Source of the DNA: Cyanodermella asteris
Lineage: Eukaryota > Ascomycota > Lecanoromycetes > Ostropales > Stictidaceae
Direction: 5' to 3'
Length of the DNA: 64,000 nt
Assembly (NCBI GenBank): GCA_900618795.1
Contig: UYJD01000006.1
Location: 1,162,658 to 1,226,657 of the forward strand
Both the position numbers and the translations under genes were made by a program. Each line of letters begins with the position of its first letter. Within the stretch, counting starts at the first letter, position 1. Shown piece after piece: positions 43,337 through 55,564 of the stretch. The notes under the pieces were generated by a model, which saw only the letters and a program-made list of their open reading frames with translations, made no database searches and had not been told where the DNA came from.

Positions 43337-43985
43337 GTGAAAGTGGAAATGCAGTGAGAGATCATGCTCTGCTTGGTCACTATCCGTAGCGACCTGCGAA
43401 GAGACCAGACTACGAATGAAGATGCATATGTGCATACAGAATACTCCCTATCGTACACTGATTCCTGTTTAGCCAGACTGAATGTTTATGCTGCTTTAGG
43501 GCCGTTCTCCGCTCATTGTCAATCCCCGAATCCATTTTTTGATTAGCCGTTGTCCCAAAAAGAACCGATCGCCTGGTGAGTGCGAGCAATTTCCGTGTAT
43601 CTCAAAAAGGCGCCCACCAGAAGGATGAACAAGTTCACAAACACCTGTCTCGGTCCCTGACCGATTTGATTAACAGAGACCAAGACTCAAGAGCGCAGAT
43701 TTCAGCAGACGGCGAGAGCCGTAGAAGTCCCGGTGGGCTATAAATAAGCAGTCGCCGTGAAGGCATAAGATACTGCAATGCCAAAGAAAGCCGCGCAAGA
43801 ACGCCAATTGTGGTATCAGTCTATGCTGGTCCAGCCGTCGAGTGAGAACAAAACAGAGTCGTAAGTCGTGAAGGAGCGTGGATGTACCAATGTCGTTTTC
43901 AGTATCCATCCATCTCCAGATCTGGAGGCTGGAGCGGGTCGTGATTGACCGCGGGCTCAAGGGTTGGCGTACTGCCATCCGTACG
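43337..43985. other. No gene supported
   Basis: Between convergent genes. Includes 3' ends only. Confidence 0.4.
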
Positions 43986-46855
43986 TTACGTCACGGCGTC
44001 CTCATAGCCAGAGAGTGCTTGGGCGTGAAGCTTGAAAGATTCACCAAGAACCTTGGTAATACTGAACCTTTGTTAGCATAGACCAGTACATCACTAACAA
44101 TCTGAACTTACCCCCATACAACCACCTCATCAAGCATACTTCCCCACAGTCGAGCGACTGTGGCACTGAGCTTGGATCCGTAATTGTCGACGGAATCTTC
44201 ATCAAACAGATTTCGAACCCTGTTGTACATGGCAAGCTCTTCTTCGGTTGCAGGCTCCTCATCGTGCTCCAGTCTATAGAGCCACAGGCTCAGGATCACC
44301 ATCAAGTCGAGACCACACAACGGGTGCTCAACGCTCCAGTTAGTCGCACAGGTTCTTCCCACCCATTTGATGCCTTGTAATGCAACTATTTCGATGCAGT
44401 CGAAGCATTCTTCGATGACTTTGATCATTTCACCATTGCGCTTGACCTGCTCCCGAGCATTTGTCATGGCGCCTGCCACCTCGTAAGGATCGTGGTATCG
44501 TAGGGCCTCTTGAATCGGCTTGAGGTCGACTTCGAGTCTGGCGCGTGTGTTGCGGTAAACAGCCATGGCGTTGAAGATCAAGGGGTGGCCCTTGTGAGGC
44601 GCACTAAGCTGGACCACAATGGTCTCCGGCTCGCACGACTCAAGCGATTTCTCCCATGTCTCGAGTGCCAGGCGAAGCTTGTATTCGGTGACAACGTCTT
44701 GCAGAGCCTCGAAGCTCCTCTTGTGAGCCCACACATCTAGGAAAAGGGCATTGATCATGATGCGAGTTGCAAAGGCACTGTAGCGTGCAGCTTCACCTTG
44801 GAACAGGCTGTCGTGGGCCTCCCGTGCTGTGGTGATCTGTGAAGCTTCCAAGCTCTCTTTCCAGGCTTCATCGTCCGAGTTCTCGAGGTTCCAAAGCGAC
44901 TCGGACGAGGGGAGGTCAATTTCCTCGAACTCATTGAAGCCCATTGCGGGAGTGTGATTGTACGTCAAGGTAAGCAAACCAAAGAAGATATAGACAGCGT
45001 AATATGTGCGACGACAGCCTTCATCCTCGATCCATTCAGTATGTGTTGGGTGACGGCCTTCTCTTGCTTGATGGCGGAGCTTTAGCTCGTAGCGATTACC
45101 GGCAACCATCTACATCAGGTTAGCGGAGATCTCGTAACCGGGGCGGGATACATACGTTCGCAAGGAGGGACTTGATTGAGCACGCCCATTCCAGACCCTT
45201 GGGGTCGCCGGACCAGCTTGCAAAGATCATGTTGACCAAAGTGCTCTGCATCGTCCACAGGGGGCATTTTCGTGAGCTGTACTCCTCTTTGTTCTGTAAA
45301 AACTGATTGACAAGCAACTTGGATCCAATATGCAACATGTATGCCGAGTCCTGATTAAACGTGTACAAAGCACCGATGGACAGGACAGCAAGGAGAAGAG
45401 GCGGGGATACGTCTGCGGGTCGGAAAGTCTCGGGGTGAAGGAAAGGAAGATGGTGGTGGAACAGATTAAAATAGGTCGACAAGAAATCGTTGACATCTTT
45501 GCGATTTGGCAGGTTCACTTGTGTCGTATTGTCGCCGTCGAATTCTTTGATGTTCTGCAGGATCTGGTTATACTCATCTTCGGAGGTTACCTGTGGCGTT
45601 CGTGCTGATGTTAGCGCTTGACTCGGACCAGGGGACCGACGGTAGTCGACAGGCGAATATGGACCCATCAAGAATGGGAAAGGCGAGAGGCCGCGGCCCC
45701 CATTGGGAGTGTCGATGCCAGAACCAGGCATGCCCGGGAGAGCTGGCGCGAGTGCATCGGCGACGGACGAGGACGGGAAGCGGTCGGTCGAGCCCATCGG
45801 GGCAACTGGCGGAGCTGTAGGCTGGACGGTCGCGGCGCTGTTGAACGAGAGCTGTGATAGTTGCGCTTCAGAATCTTGTGACCCAGTAATACTTGACGCT
45901 ATTGAATGCGCTTTGGGCTTATTTACCGGATGCGCCATGAATGGATCCCACGGCATTTGAGGCAGAGCTGCACTCGACAAATACGGGCCGTTGTCAAACA
46001 TTTGCGTGTGGTCCGGCGAGTAGGGTGTCGGAGGAGCTTCCCCACCGCCGTCCGGCTTGACCTGCGTCGTCGCATGCGTGTGTTGGTTGGTGGCGCCGAG
46101 GGCAGCTTTGTGATGAAGGTCGGTAAGAAACATGGCAGCAGTCTCGAGATCGATCATACCATCACTCGTTGCTTCTATCTGCTCCAACGTCGCAGTGTCC
46201 AAGACAGGTGGTTTCGAGGGCCCGACAGCAGCGACATTGGTAGGCTGGGCGTGAGCCGTGGCCGCCGCCGTCGTGTTGCCGGACTGAGCGTTTGCATTCG
46301 CCTGAGCCTTTGCATTTGCCTTCCTCTTGACCTCGCTGACTAGCGGAACGCCGCCGTCTTTCGCATGGACGGTTCTGTCGTGTCGCAGGAGAAGGTCGCG
46401 CCGGACGAACGTGCTCTTGCATTTCATGCATTTAAACGGACGCTCCTTGGTGTCTGTAGTGCGAAGAGTCAGCACAATGTCTTTATGTAATTTCTGCAGA
46501 GACGTTGAGATGGCATATTGAGCTGGGAGTACTATTGACGGTGTTCCAGCGTATTGTGCTGATGGCCGTTGGAGGTCTTTACTGCCCCGCGACGGCAACA
46601 GCTGGTAACAGCACGAAGGGGGACGACCCCTCGACGCGAACCCCACGTCGTTGAATGCACTCGATGTAAATAGAGGGGCAGATGTGATGATGCGAGATTG
46701 CTTTACTTACGCGACCGCTCGTGCCGACTGCGATGTTCACTTCGACTAAACGCTCGAGAACAAAATTGACACTTGTATTTCTTTTCTGGTGCGGTGCCCG
46801 GCGCCTTCCCTTTTGGCGCCGGGGTGGAGGCTGCAGCAGCGCCCGCGGCAGGCAT
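43986..46855 (-). CDS. C2H2 zinc-finger transcription factor with fungal_trans domain
   Basis: Four exons: 46855-46711, 46453-45156, 45109-44112 and 44067-43986 (introns 257, 46 and 44 bp); all phases agree and give 840 residues. Two N-terminal fingers: C29, C32, H45, H49, and C57, C60, H73, H78. H49 is encoded by a codon split by the first intron, which confirms that junction. A Ser/Pro/Ala/Gln-rich linker follows, then the fungal-specific transcription factor domain (VNDFLSTYFNLFHHHLPFLHPETF through WAHKRSFEALQD). This architecture is that of Adr1/AmdX-like regulators; nuclear activator or repressor with unknown targets. The small last exon adds a plausible helical tail (FSITKVLGESFKLHAQAL). 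Confidence 0.9.
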
Positions 46856-48396
46856 AACAGCTAGCTACGCGAGAGACACTGAAGTTGATTCGAGTCTGTC
46901 TGGCCTCTCGGGGTATATGCAAAACTGATGCTGGGGGACGGGTGGGTGAACAGTAGACGAGATGGTGTGGTGATAGTTTCGGCGAGCAAGCGCGGCGGGG
47001 GGGGAGCAGCGGAGTGCTGCGCTGTGCTGCTCGAGGCAGGCGCGGCTGCTGCTGGCTGGCTGGCTGGGTGTCTGTCGCTCCTTCTCTTTCTGTGCCCGCT
47101 GGGCCTTGCTTTTTCCTTTGCTGTGCTGCTTGTCGCGGGACGGGCTCGGAGGTAATTCTGGGCATAAGATCAATCGCGTGCAAAATTCGGCGCCTGCTGA
47201 TCCGTTCCTGCTAGGCGAGACAGAAGCGTCCGCTTCATATCGTCGCCATCGGGGCTCGCTGCTGATGTTTTTGTTTGGGTCTTCGTTTTGAAATGCTGTG
47301 TCCGCGCTGGACGATAGCGAGGGGGAAAAGGAGGCGAAGAGGAGACAGAGATGAGGGGCGCGAGTCTGCGCAACGACGACAACGAAATAATAGGACGGAC
47401 GACGAACACGATTTAGATTGCTCTGCTGACTACACTGCAACGCCTCGAGCCTGGCTATTGTTGAATCCTCTTCGCCGACGGCGTGCAGCATCGCACAAGT
47501 GCTGGCTGCACCGCGCTGCACCGCCAGCCCGGCAAGCGAATTAAAAGGGGATGGGCCATCCACGCCCAGTCTACGGAATATTACCGTCGATACGGGACAA
47601 CCAGCCCCTGCCGAACCGCGTGGCCAATCATCGAGCCTATACGCGTTCTAGTAATCCTGCTTGGTAGGTAATGGTGGCCCCTACGGTTGCTTCTGTCCGT
47701 CTCCCGGACCGCATCTTTTGCTTCTTGAGCAGGTCATGAGCTGCCCGATTACTGTAATTCCCATTCGCATTTCAGGGCGTGTTAGGAGATCCAAGAACCA
47801 CAAGGCTGGTATCTGTCTACGCGAGCCTCAAATGTGCAGGAGATTCCTGCAACAGCCGTCCCTTTACCTTCTGTTCATCGTGTGGTAGCAGACATCTGTG
47901 CGTGTATCATGTTGCTGGTCCAGCTGCACAACCCTTGGAACGAACCTAGGTCGTCTGTAATTCGTTGCTTCTTCATGCCCGGAACACTGGTTCTGCTGGC
48001 CGCCCCGGCAGGCTGGTAGCCTGCGGTCTTTCACATCTCATTTCGCGACAAAACTCTCTTCAGCGGAGGCTTGTACTGGTCAACTCCGAGTATTCTGTAG
48101 CATGCATCATCGACTCACCCACGAACCACAAGCCGTGATTCCATAGACGAGACCCCAGAAAGGCATCGAGCGATCTAAGAAACAATGATCTGGAGAGCCG
48201 AATGGAGCAAATAGGTGAATTGCTTGTGTGACCTGATGCGCCACCTGGAATCTAGTCTCAGTATACTTCAGTCAGTGTAAATACGTCCGAGCTTTCAAGA
48301 TCGTACCTGAGTCCGTCTTGAATTGATGCATAGTAGAACGACGAGTTGCGCTTCGCATACGTCGGCTTCACGTATGCTTGTGTGCTGGGTGTTTGT
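46856..48396. other. Long upstream region without a gene
   Basis: Contains the promoter and 5' leader of the C2H2 gene. The stretch 46900-47200 is GC-rich with a poly-G block and simple GCTGG repeats. Frames here are compositional shadows. Confidence 0.4.
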
Positions 48397-48434
48397 ACAC
48401 ACACACACTCTCTCTCTCTCTCTCTCTCTCTCTC
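48397..48434. repeat. Compound microsatellite (AC)6(TC)13
   Basis: Perfect AC units followed directly by perfect TC units. Confidence 0.95.
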
Positions 48435-48859
48435 GCGGTCACGAATCCTCTTCTCCAGAAGAAATCGATATCTGTACGTGATTGATTATTCAACCTTTAC
48501 GGAACCGTAGTGTATGCTATTGGAGAGCGAATACGCCATACAGATATCGTAGTAACTAATTTAAACTTATTTCGACNNNNNNNNNNNNNNNNNNNNNNNN
48601 NNNNNNNNNNNNNNNNNNNNNNNNNNNNNNNNNNNNNNNNNNNNNNNNNNNNNNNNNNNNNNNNNNNNNNNNNNNNNNNNNNNNNNNNNNNNNNNNNNNN
48701 NNNNNNNNNNNNNNNNNNNNNNNNNNNNNNNNNNNNNNNNNNNNNNNNNNNNNNNNNNNNNNNNNNNNNNNNNNNNNNNNNNNNNNNNNNNNNNNNNNNN
48801 NNNNNNNNNNNNNNNNNNNNNNNNNNNNNNNNNNNNNNNNNNNNNNNNNNNNNNNNNNN

Positions 48860-49026
48860 TGAGGATAGTTAGGAGAGTGAGGAGAGTCGAACTCTCCTAG
48901 CTCTCCTAGCTCTCCTAGCTCTCCTCGGAGTCCAACTCCGTCGCCAGTACCTCCGTACCTGCTGGATCCCTGATTCATTGGTTCCCGTGAGTCCCAGACT
49001 GACGGTCCCCTCCTATGTCCGTGACA
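48860..49026 (-). mobile_element. Part of a second LTR of the same family (fossil, inverted)
   Basis: Read on the minus strand from 49026 it begins TGTCACGGACATAGG and stays alignable with the LTR at 32423 for about 100 bp, with shared GACCG, GGGACTC, AATCAGG and TTAGACTCCG/TTGGACTCCG words. It then runs into an assembly gap (48577-48859). The other end and any target duplication are not visible. Two copies differing at many sites imply an older family with several insertions. It contains a small 9-bp tandem repeat. Confidence 0.65.
48892..48927. repeat. 9-bp tandem repeat, four units
   Basis: CTCTCCTAG repeated three times and a fourth diverged unit, inside the LTR copy. Confidence 0.85.
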
Positions 49027-49170
49027 CTTAACTGAATACTTAGCTAAGTACTTAGCTAGGTACTTAACTAGGTACTTAGCTAGGTACTTAACTTGGTACT
49101 TAGCTAGGTACGTAGCTGGATACTTGGCTGGGTTCCTTGCTGGGTACCTAGCCAAGTATTTAGCTTGGAA
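49027..49170. repeat. 12-bp minisatellite
   Basis: About eleven degenerate copies of a unit close to GTACTTAGCTAG, starting immediately outside the LTR boundary. On the minus strand it reads as a YLAK-type four-residue periodicity, which is a by-product of the unit length and not evidence of a gene. Confidence 0.85.
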
Positions 49171-49807
49171 GTCGGGAACATCGGCAGCGACTTCTGACCT
49201 CTCGCCTTGAGCTCGGCAAATGCTAGCGGTAACGAAACGGAACTTTACCAAATGATATTCTGCCACGATCTATACTCCTAAAGGTAAAAAATGAGAACGG
49301 GGAACAGCCCGTCCACCGTTCCGGCCCGGACGAAGCTGAGGAGTGGCGCATGGTTTAGTGGATCGTGCTCCTCCCGTCCAGCCGTCACTCGTCAGCAGCA
49401 AATTTCGTCGCATGCAGGCATGTGGCCATGTATCGTGATCGGACGTCGCGCAGTGGGCGTCCAAATTCCTGCAACTGCAACCAATAGAGATCCCCAATGA
49501 ACCGACGATGAAACGTGCGGAGCTTTTAATGTCGCGCCTTGTTTTGTTCGGAGGGTCAACATCGCGCTCAAACCTGGACTATGGCTGGATCCGACGAGTG
49601 CATCTCCTGCACTTCGGCAGAACACAATTCAAGACTTGCATACCGGAAAGCTCGGGATTGAACGTTGTACCAGGGTTCATGGCTACACCCGACAGGCCGT
49701 CCAAACGCGTGCGTCTCCACCATCTCTATTCTACCGCTAGCCTGCAATATGTAGATGATGTCTTGTGGCTGAGGCATGATGTCTGCCGCTCAGAACTGGC
49801 GCGATCC
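49171..49807. other. No gene supported
   Basis: Short overlapping frames on both strands only. Confidence 0.4.
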
Positions 49808-50814
49808 CTATCTGTAGCCACCCAAAAAAAAAAACGGATGCGTGACCAGCAGCAAGTGCGGACACAACGGCACAGCTAGGTATTCGCAATTATTGAATCC
49901 ACGTCGGTGGCGATCAGATTTGACAAAGCTTTTGACTGTCGGCTCTAGTACTCGATAGTATTTGGCACATACTTGGGATATCATTATCTTCTTGATAATG
50001 ATGGTAACGATTTGACCTACCTGTCTGTTCTCCAACTCGTCGCATGCAACGCTAGGCCAAAGCCGTAGGAAGGGCCCGCTGCCGTGGACCAGGTGCGGAA
50101 CGTGTCTGCCACGCGTTATCTGCGAGTGTGAGGCCCTAATGCCATTAGTGCTGTATGATACGTGGTCATGTTTTTTCGATGGTCCACATCTCGGGTTTAG
50201 AAGGCGATTGAGCAGCGACATTGCCTCGCGACTATAAGAGACGGCTCGTTCGACATGAATGGATGGAACTTGCTTCAGACAATGACTGTCCGTTAGCACA
50301 TTGACGAGCAGGGCCTCAATGTCCTGGCTGAACTTTGTGGTAATAAGTAATGAGAAGCATAAGCTAGTTTGCGGGCTCAGATAGCCATCTTTATGATCCA
50401 GAGAAGCTTCGCGCCTCAGCAAATCGACTCTATAAGCGGTTTGTGCCTCCGTCAGCCGGGCATGTGGTTGAACAGCCGTTGAACAGTCCCCGGGTCCTTG
50501 CTTCAACGGCATGATCGGACGTTGCACAGCGACGATGGCAGCTACACCACAGCACGAACTCACCAATACAAGGTCTGAAATTTCCCCATAAGAGATTGCA
50601 AGCAGTTACAAAGGCTAGATAGTGTGTCGTTGGGAAGCGAGCTCAGACGACTGTCCTCAAGAGCGTTCAAGATGGCAAGCTGGCAGGCGGGAGTCGAAGC
50701 TGCTGCATGAGGGGTGCAGGGTAACATCAGACTGCGACAGACCTGCGCGATAGTGGATGACCAATGCTTAACGTGGACTAGAGTCCGGTCTCGTCCTTGC
50801 AGCGAGAAGGACAT
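49808..50814 (-). CDS. Possible split gene, structure unresolved
   Basis: Two protein-like frames lie in order on the minus strand. The first starts at the ATG at 50814 (MSFSLQGRDRTLVHVKHW...) and includes LAILNALEDSRLSSLPNDTLSSL. The second contains MPLKQGPGDC and then DIEALLVNVLTDSHCLKQV with VERAVSYSREAMSLLNRLL. The helical Leu-rich style recalls the C-terminal part of fungal regulators. A GTGAGT donor lies near 50562, but no acceptor gave phase agreement. Family not recognised. Confidence 0.3.
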
Positions 50815-52030
50815 GAGAAGCCCTTTGCAAAGTTAGCCAGCCGGGTCCAAGATTGTAGCAGGCAAAGAAAAGAGTCGCAAGAAGAGCTTCTGCAGCCGCA
50901 CTGTAGAGTACAGGCCAAATATACAAGTACCGACGAATGCCCAAGTAACAAGCCCAGTGTGGACGAAGGATCATTGTGACTACATACTATTGGCAGGAAA
51001 CATCAGACATATCGACGAGGCCGACAAGCGATATCAAGGTTGCGTTGGCGAAGATTTGACTTTGCGGCTGCTGTCAGGCGCTTCCACGTGGTGAGGAAGG
51101 GCTGGAGCCTGAGGGCACCGGAGCAGCAAAAGCACGTTAGGGATGCCATAGCCTATCGCACACTAGAATAACAGATTGTCGATTGGAGAGGCGCGAGAAA
51201 GAGCGCGAGAAAGGCAGACAGGCCTCAGGCACTCAGCTGCAAGGGGGCGCAACTTGGCATAATCTGCAGGCCTTTGAAGGGCGAGCGAAGCATCCTTCTG
51301 TCGTCTGCCGGAGCCCGTCTCCCGTGCCTCCCTGAGACTGTTGCAAAGAAGTAGAGGGATGGAGAGGGAGAGAGAGTCCCGTAAGTATCATACCTGGTAG
51401 ATAACTACGTACTATAGTCTGGAGGCCCGCCCGCGCCTGCCCTGCGCTGCGCTGCATCGCACCGCTCGCGCCTTCCCCTCGCTCGCTTGTTCCGAGAGCA
51501 TCGACTGTGTGCAACACCTGTTGCGCTACCTAACACTGCTAGCCAGCCTTGCCAGCCCGCTCCGTGTCCAACGTTCTGCTGTCCTGCCTCCTCCTCGTCG
51601 TCGTCGTCTACTGTACTATCCTCCTCTCTTCGCTCTTCTGCAAGCGCCGTTTCTTCCCCCCCACTGCCACTTCCGCCTATACGACGCCGACCTCTACAAA
51701 GCCGTGGCCCGCTTTCTGCACAACCCAGCACTGGCCGACCTCCCGCTTCATCTCCCTGTGTGTGCCGGCGCCTGCCCGCTGCGTCCACTCGTTGCTCAGT
51801 ACCAGCCTAAGGCCCCGTCCCTTGCCGCTGAGTCGACCTGCATCCTCAAATCTTCACCCTCTGTTTGCTCTGTCGAGCCCTGTGACCAGGACAGAGTCAC
51901 CGCTCGCAAGCGCTCGACCAGCTTGCCCCTCGTCCGCAGGTGTACCGCAATTCGCATCCCCTTCATCCCTGTCCTTCGCCTGCTGCTCGTCCCAAACTGA
52001 GAGCATGAGGCCGTCAGGCAACGCGGCTTC
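50815..52030. other. Long CT-rich leader/promoter of the Ras GEF gene
   Basis: Pyrimidine-rich on the plus strand from about 51420, with TCCTCGTCGTCGTC-type simple sequence. Long CT-rich leaders are common before fungal signalling genes. No coding frame supported. Confidence 0.4.
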
Positions 52031-55000
52031 ATGTCTTCAGTGATGTACCCCAGGCGCGCCGCTGATCCTCTCACCATTCAGACACAATCCACGGGAAAGG
52101 GGGGCGTATATGCGACAGCAAGCTTTCACTACTCAGAAGACATCGAAGCCACTCCAATAGCTGCCCGAAACTGGACTACCAGTCGAGCAAACTCACAATC
52201 CACGCAGGCCTTGGCCAATCAAGGCACAAGCAGCAAAATGGCCTACGCAGCTGCCCCGTCTCCTCCCGGAATGTACGTGCGCGCGCTGTACGATTATGAG
52301 GCGGACGATAGGACAAGCCTGAGTTTCCGGCAGGGAGACGTTATCCAGGTCATAACTCAGCTCGAAAGTGGATGGTGGGATGGTATCATCAACAATGTGC
52401 GCGGCTGGTTTCCTAGCAATTACTGCGCATTGATATCCAGTCCAGAGGAATCTGGGCCTGGCCGTATGAACAGCATCGAGTCTGATGCATCCGGCACAGA
52501 AAGTGAGCCTGAGGACGGAGCTTGGGCGGAGGGATATCGTAACAGCGACAGGAGGGGAACAGCGGCTTCAGCCTACCCAGAGACTGATGGAGAGGAAGAG
52601 GCCGCCTTCTGGATACCGCAAGCCACGTCGGATGGTAGGCTATATTACTACAACACATTGACTGGAGTTGCTACCCAGGAGTTACCGCTGGAGGCGCCAA
52701 CATCTGCCGACGAGACCGGTCCCCGAGATCGCTCAAACATATCGGCTCCTGACCAGACTCGACCGCCGCCCAACCTGAACCGGGGTGCCCATGACGCGGG
52801 CGACGACGGCCGTCTAGCATCAGAGCTCGGAGACTCATTCCACCACGCCGCAAGGCAGAGGCGCTCATATATATCCGACGGCGCTTCTCCAACGGCGTCC
52901 ATGGAGGATTTGAACCTTTCCAACTACTCTCTGTCACGAAATCAATCCACGGATTTTCAACGACCAGAACGGGGAGCCTCTCTAGCGCCCAATCTATCCG
53001 TCTCAAGCTTCACCGCGGGCCAAGCGCCACGGCAAACAAACGCAGGCGCACACCAATCATATCCAGATACCTCAAGTAATCCACCATTGACATGGAGCCG
53101 TCTTGTGAACAACATGGAGCGTGCGGTTGCCGCTTACAGGGATGCCGTTAATAATGCAGAGCGGAGTGAGTACGTTCGACGGGCAGAAGACATTTCGGAC
53201 CATCTGCGTCTTCTCCTAGCCGCTGGTTCTGGCACGACAGACAATCATTCCGGCAATCCCTCGATCATCAGCACAAACAAGGCTCTATTTCCTCATTTCC
53301 GTGACATGATGAGCAAGTTTTCGAAGCTTGTACTCAGCTCTCACATTGCTGCAGCAGATTGGCCAGCTCCAGACTCTTACTCAAAGTGCCTACAAGAGGC
53401 GGAAGGCGTTCTTCAAGGCGTCTACGGCTATGTTGAAATTGCTAGACAGCAAAGAGGCGATGATTTACCAAAGCTCTGGCCGGGCTTTGTCCTAGGAGCC
53501 TCAAATGGGGGTAATTGGCGCGGCCACAGCGCGGCGAAGCCAACACTAAATCCCGTCTCCGGGGCTTTCGTTGAGCAGGAAGACCTGGGCATAGAGGATC
53601 TCACCAGGCTTGATGTGCAAGCTCTCGAAGAACTTGACGATATTCGTTCGCGTGTCACGTTAGGCTTGACACGCTTGGATGCGCACCTGATTGTTCGGGA
53701 TAAGGTCATATCGATCGCTCTCCACGAAAATATCAGCAATCAAGTCTGTGCCGAGGCAGGAAAGGTCGTCGAGTCCTTCAAAGCCTTCATTGCCGGGATC
53801 GAGAATCTGGACATTAAGCGCATCAAGACTCAGGACACACAAGTCACCACCTTCCTCACTCAGAAGCAAGTCCTCTACGACCTCATCGCAAACCTTGTCA
53901 TCACCTGCCAGAGTGTCGCTGGTCCATTGGGCGATGAATGGGCAGACATACGAGGAGATCCCTTCGAGACGCGTCTGGCTTCGGTCAGACAGATCTCCAA
54001 GCAAATGGAAACAGCACTTACCCACATCACCCAAACTTTGCATGGGATACTGGAGCTTGCTGTGGCAGACCCTCAGGGTAAATTGATGGATGCACAGATG
54101 AATCCGACCGGGAGAATGCGCAGCCCTTCGAAGACATTACAGTCGAGTCCGTTTATGGACGATGATCGTGCCCCCGACATGCGGCCCATGAACACTTCCA
54201 AGATTGGCAAATTTTTCGGCGAAGTGCCTGAACCACTCAGGCAACCTAGGGATCTGGAAGATACGCCAGCGTTCCTGAGCCTTGACCACGAAGGAGAGCT
54301 TGCTTGGGACCAGAAGACAACTCCACCAGTATTGCGTGGTGGCACTCTGCCAGCTCTGGTTGAGCAGCTCACGCGACATAACGGCATGGAACCCAATTTC
54401 AATGACACATTTCTCCTCACATATCGATCGTTCACAACAGCGCAAGAATTATTCGAACTCCTTGTGAAACGCTTCAGCATTCAGCCACCTGCTGCAATAT
54501 CAGTTCAGGATGCTCAGCAGTGGGCCGAAAAGAAACAGAGAATTGTGCGTGTTCGCGTTGTCAATGTCCTGAAGCGGTGGATTGACGTCTTTTGGCTGGA
54601 ACCGAAAGATGATCCTAGCAATGACCTTTTACGCCGGATACTGAACTTTGCCACCGATCACGTTGCGTCAACCAATACGCCTGGGCATACTCAATTGAAG
54701 ACTTCAGTCGAAGCACGCTTACAGGGCAAGCAATCTGGCAGACAGGTGGTCATCTCTACTGAAGGCGCTCCTCTTCCAATACTGCCAAAGAACATGAGGA
54801 AACTGAAATTCCTGGACGTACACGAAACGGAGTTTGCGAGGCAATTAACAATTAACGAGTTCAGTCTTTACAAGAAGATCGTCCCCTCAGAATGTCTCAA
54901 TAAGACATGGCAGAAGAAAGTCGGGCCTGGTGACCCCGAACCTGCTCCAAATGTCAAAGCATTGATTGCTCATTCCAACATGTTGACCAACTGGGTCGCA

Positions 55001-55564
55001 GAGATGATACTAGAGCAGTCAGACGTCAAGCGACGCGTTGCTGTCATCAAGCACTTCGTTGCCATTGCGGACAAGTGCCGGCAGATGAACAATTTCTCAA
55101 CCCTCATGTCGATCATCACTGCTCTCGGCTCTGCCTCGGTTCACCGATTGAACAGAACCTGGGGTCAGGTCAATCAACGGACTAATCACACTTTGGAGAG
55201 CGTTCGCAAGATGATGTCCAGCACCAGGAACTTCTCCGAATACCGGGAAACGCTTCATTCTGCCAATCCTCCCTGCATTCCCTTCTTTGGTGTGTACCTC
55301 ACCGATTTGACTTTTATTGAGGATGGCATTCCCTCGGTTATCAAGAAGACGAACTTGATCAATTTCGCCAAGAGGTCAAAGACCGCCGAAGTCATCCGAG
55401 ATATCCAGCAATATCAGAATGTGCCCTACCAGCTCACACCAGTCACAGAGCTGCAGAACTTTATCAGAGACAATATGGCAAAAGCTGTGGATGTACACGA
55501 TATGTACGAGAAAAGTTTGCAGGTGGAGCCTCGCGAACGTGAGGATGAGAAGATCGCAAGGTGA
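52031..55564 (+). CDS. cdc25: Cdc25-type Ras guanine nucleotide exchange factor
   Basis: Intronless, 1177 residues from the ATG at 52031. It loads GTP onto Ras and so controls cAMP/PKA growth and morphogenesis signalling at the membrane. Domain order: SH3 at residues 81-135 (ALYDYEADDRTSLSFRQGD, GWWDG, WFPSNYC), WW-like at about 191-222 (AFWIPQATSDGRLYYYNTLTG), a long helical middle, RasGEF N domain from about 766 (FLLTYRSFTTAQELFELL) and the catalytic CDC25 domain at about 928-1165 (LTINEFSLYKKI, LIAHSNMLTNWVAEMIL, NNFSTLMSIITALGS, PPCIPFFGVYLTDLTFIEDG). All catalytic blocks are present. SH3-WW-RasGEF is the usual layout in filamentous fungi. Confidence 0.96.
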   Translation: MSSVMYPRRAADPLTIQTQSTGKGGVYATASFHYSEDIEATPIAARNWTTSRANSQSTQALANQGTSSKMAYAAAPSPPGMYVRALYDYEADDRTSLSFRQGDVIQVITQLESGWWDGIINNVRGWFPSNYCALISSPEESGPGRMNSIESDASGTESEPEDGAWAEGYRNSDRRGTAASAYPETDGEEEAAFWIPQATSDGRLYYYNTLTGVATQELPLEAPTSADETGPRDRSNISAPDQTRPPPNLNRGAHDAGDDGRLASELGDSFHHAARQRRSYISDGASPTASMEDLNLSNYSLSRNQSTDFQRPERGASLAPNLSVSSFTAGQAPRQTNAGAHQSYPDTSSNPPLTWSRLVNNMERAVAAYRDAVNNAERSEYVRRAEDISDHLRLLLAAGSGTTDNHSGNPSIISTNKALFPHFRDMMSKFSKLVLSSHIAAADWPAPDSYSKCLQEAEGVLQGVYGYVEIARQQRGDDLPKLWPGFVLGASNGGNWRGHSAAKPTLNPVSGAFVEQEDLGIEDLTRLDVQALEELDDIRSRVTLGLTRLDAHLIVRDKVISIALHENISNQVCAEAGKVVESFKAFIAGIENLDIKRIKTQDTQVTTFLTQKQVLYDLIANLVITCQSVAGPLGDEWADIRGDPFETRLASVRQISKQMETALTHITQTLHGILELAVADPQGKLMDAQMNPTGRMRSPSKTLQSSPFMDDDRAPDMRPMNTSKIGKFFGEVPEPLRQPRDLEDTPAFLSLDHEGELAWDQKTTPPVLRGGTLPALVEQLTRHNGMEPNFNDTFLLTYRSFTTAQELFELLVKRFSIQPPAAISVQDAQQWAEKKQRIVRVRVVNVLKRWIDVFWLEPKDDPSNDLLRRILNFATDHVASTNTPGHTQLKTSVEARLQGKQSGRQVVISTEGAPLPILPKNMRKLKFLDVHETEFARQLTINEFSLYKKIVPSECLNKTWQKKVGPGDPEPAPNVKALIAHSNMLTNWVAEMILEQSDVKRRVAVIKHFVAIADKCRQMNNFSTLMSIITALGSASVHRLNRTWGQVNQRTNHTLESVRKMMSSTRNFSEYRETLHSANPPCIPFFGVYLTDLTFIEDGIPSVIKKTNLINFAKRSKTAEVIRDIQQYQNVPYQLTPVTELQNFIRDNMAKAVDVHDMYEKSLQVEPREREDEKIAR

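Noticed and set aside
46865-47563. 232-codon minus-strand ORF upstream of the C2H2 gene
   Set aside because: GC-rich simple sequence, low-complexity product, and position in the presumed promoter/leader.
48510-49266. ORFs crossing the gap, with YLAK repeats
   Set aside because: Product of Ns, LTR sequence and the 12-bp minisatellite.
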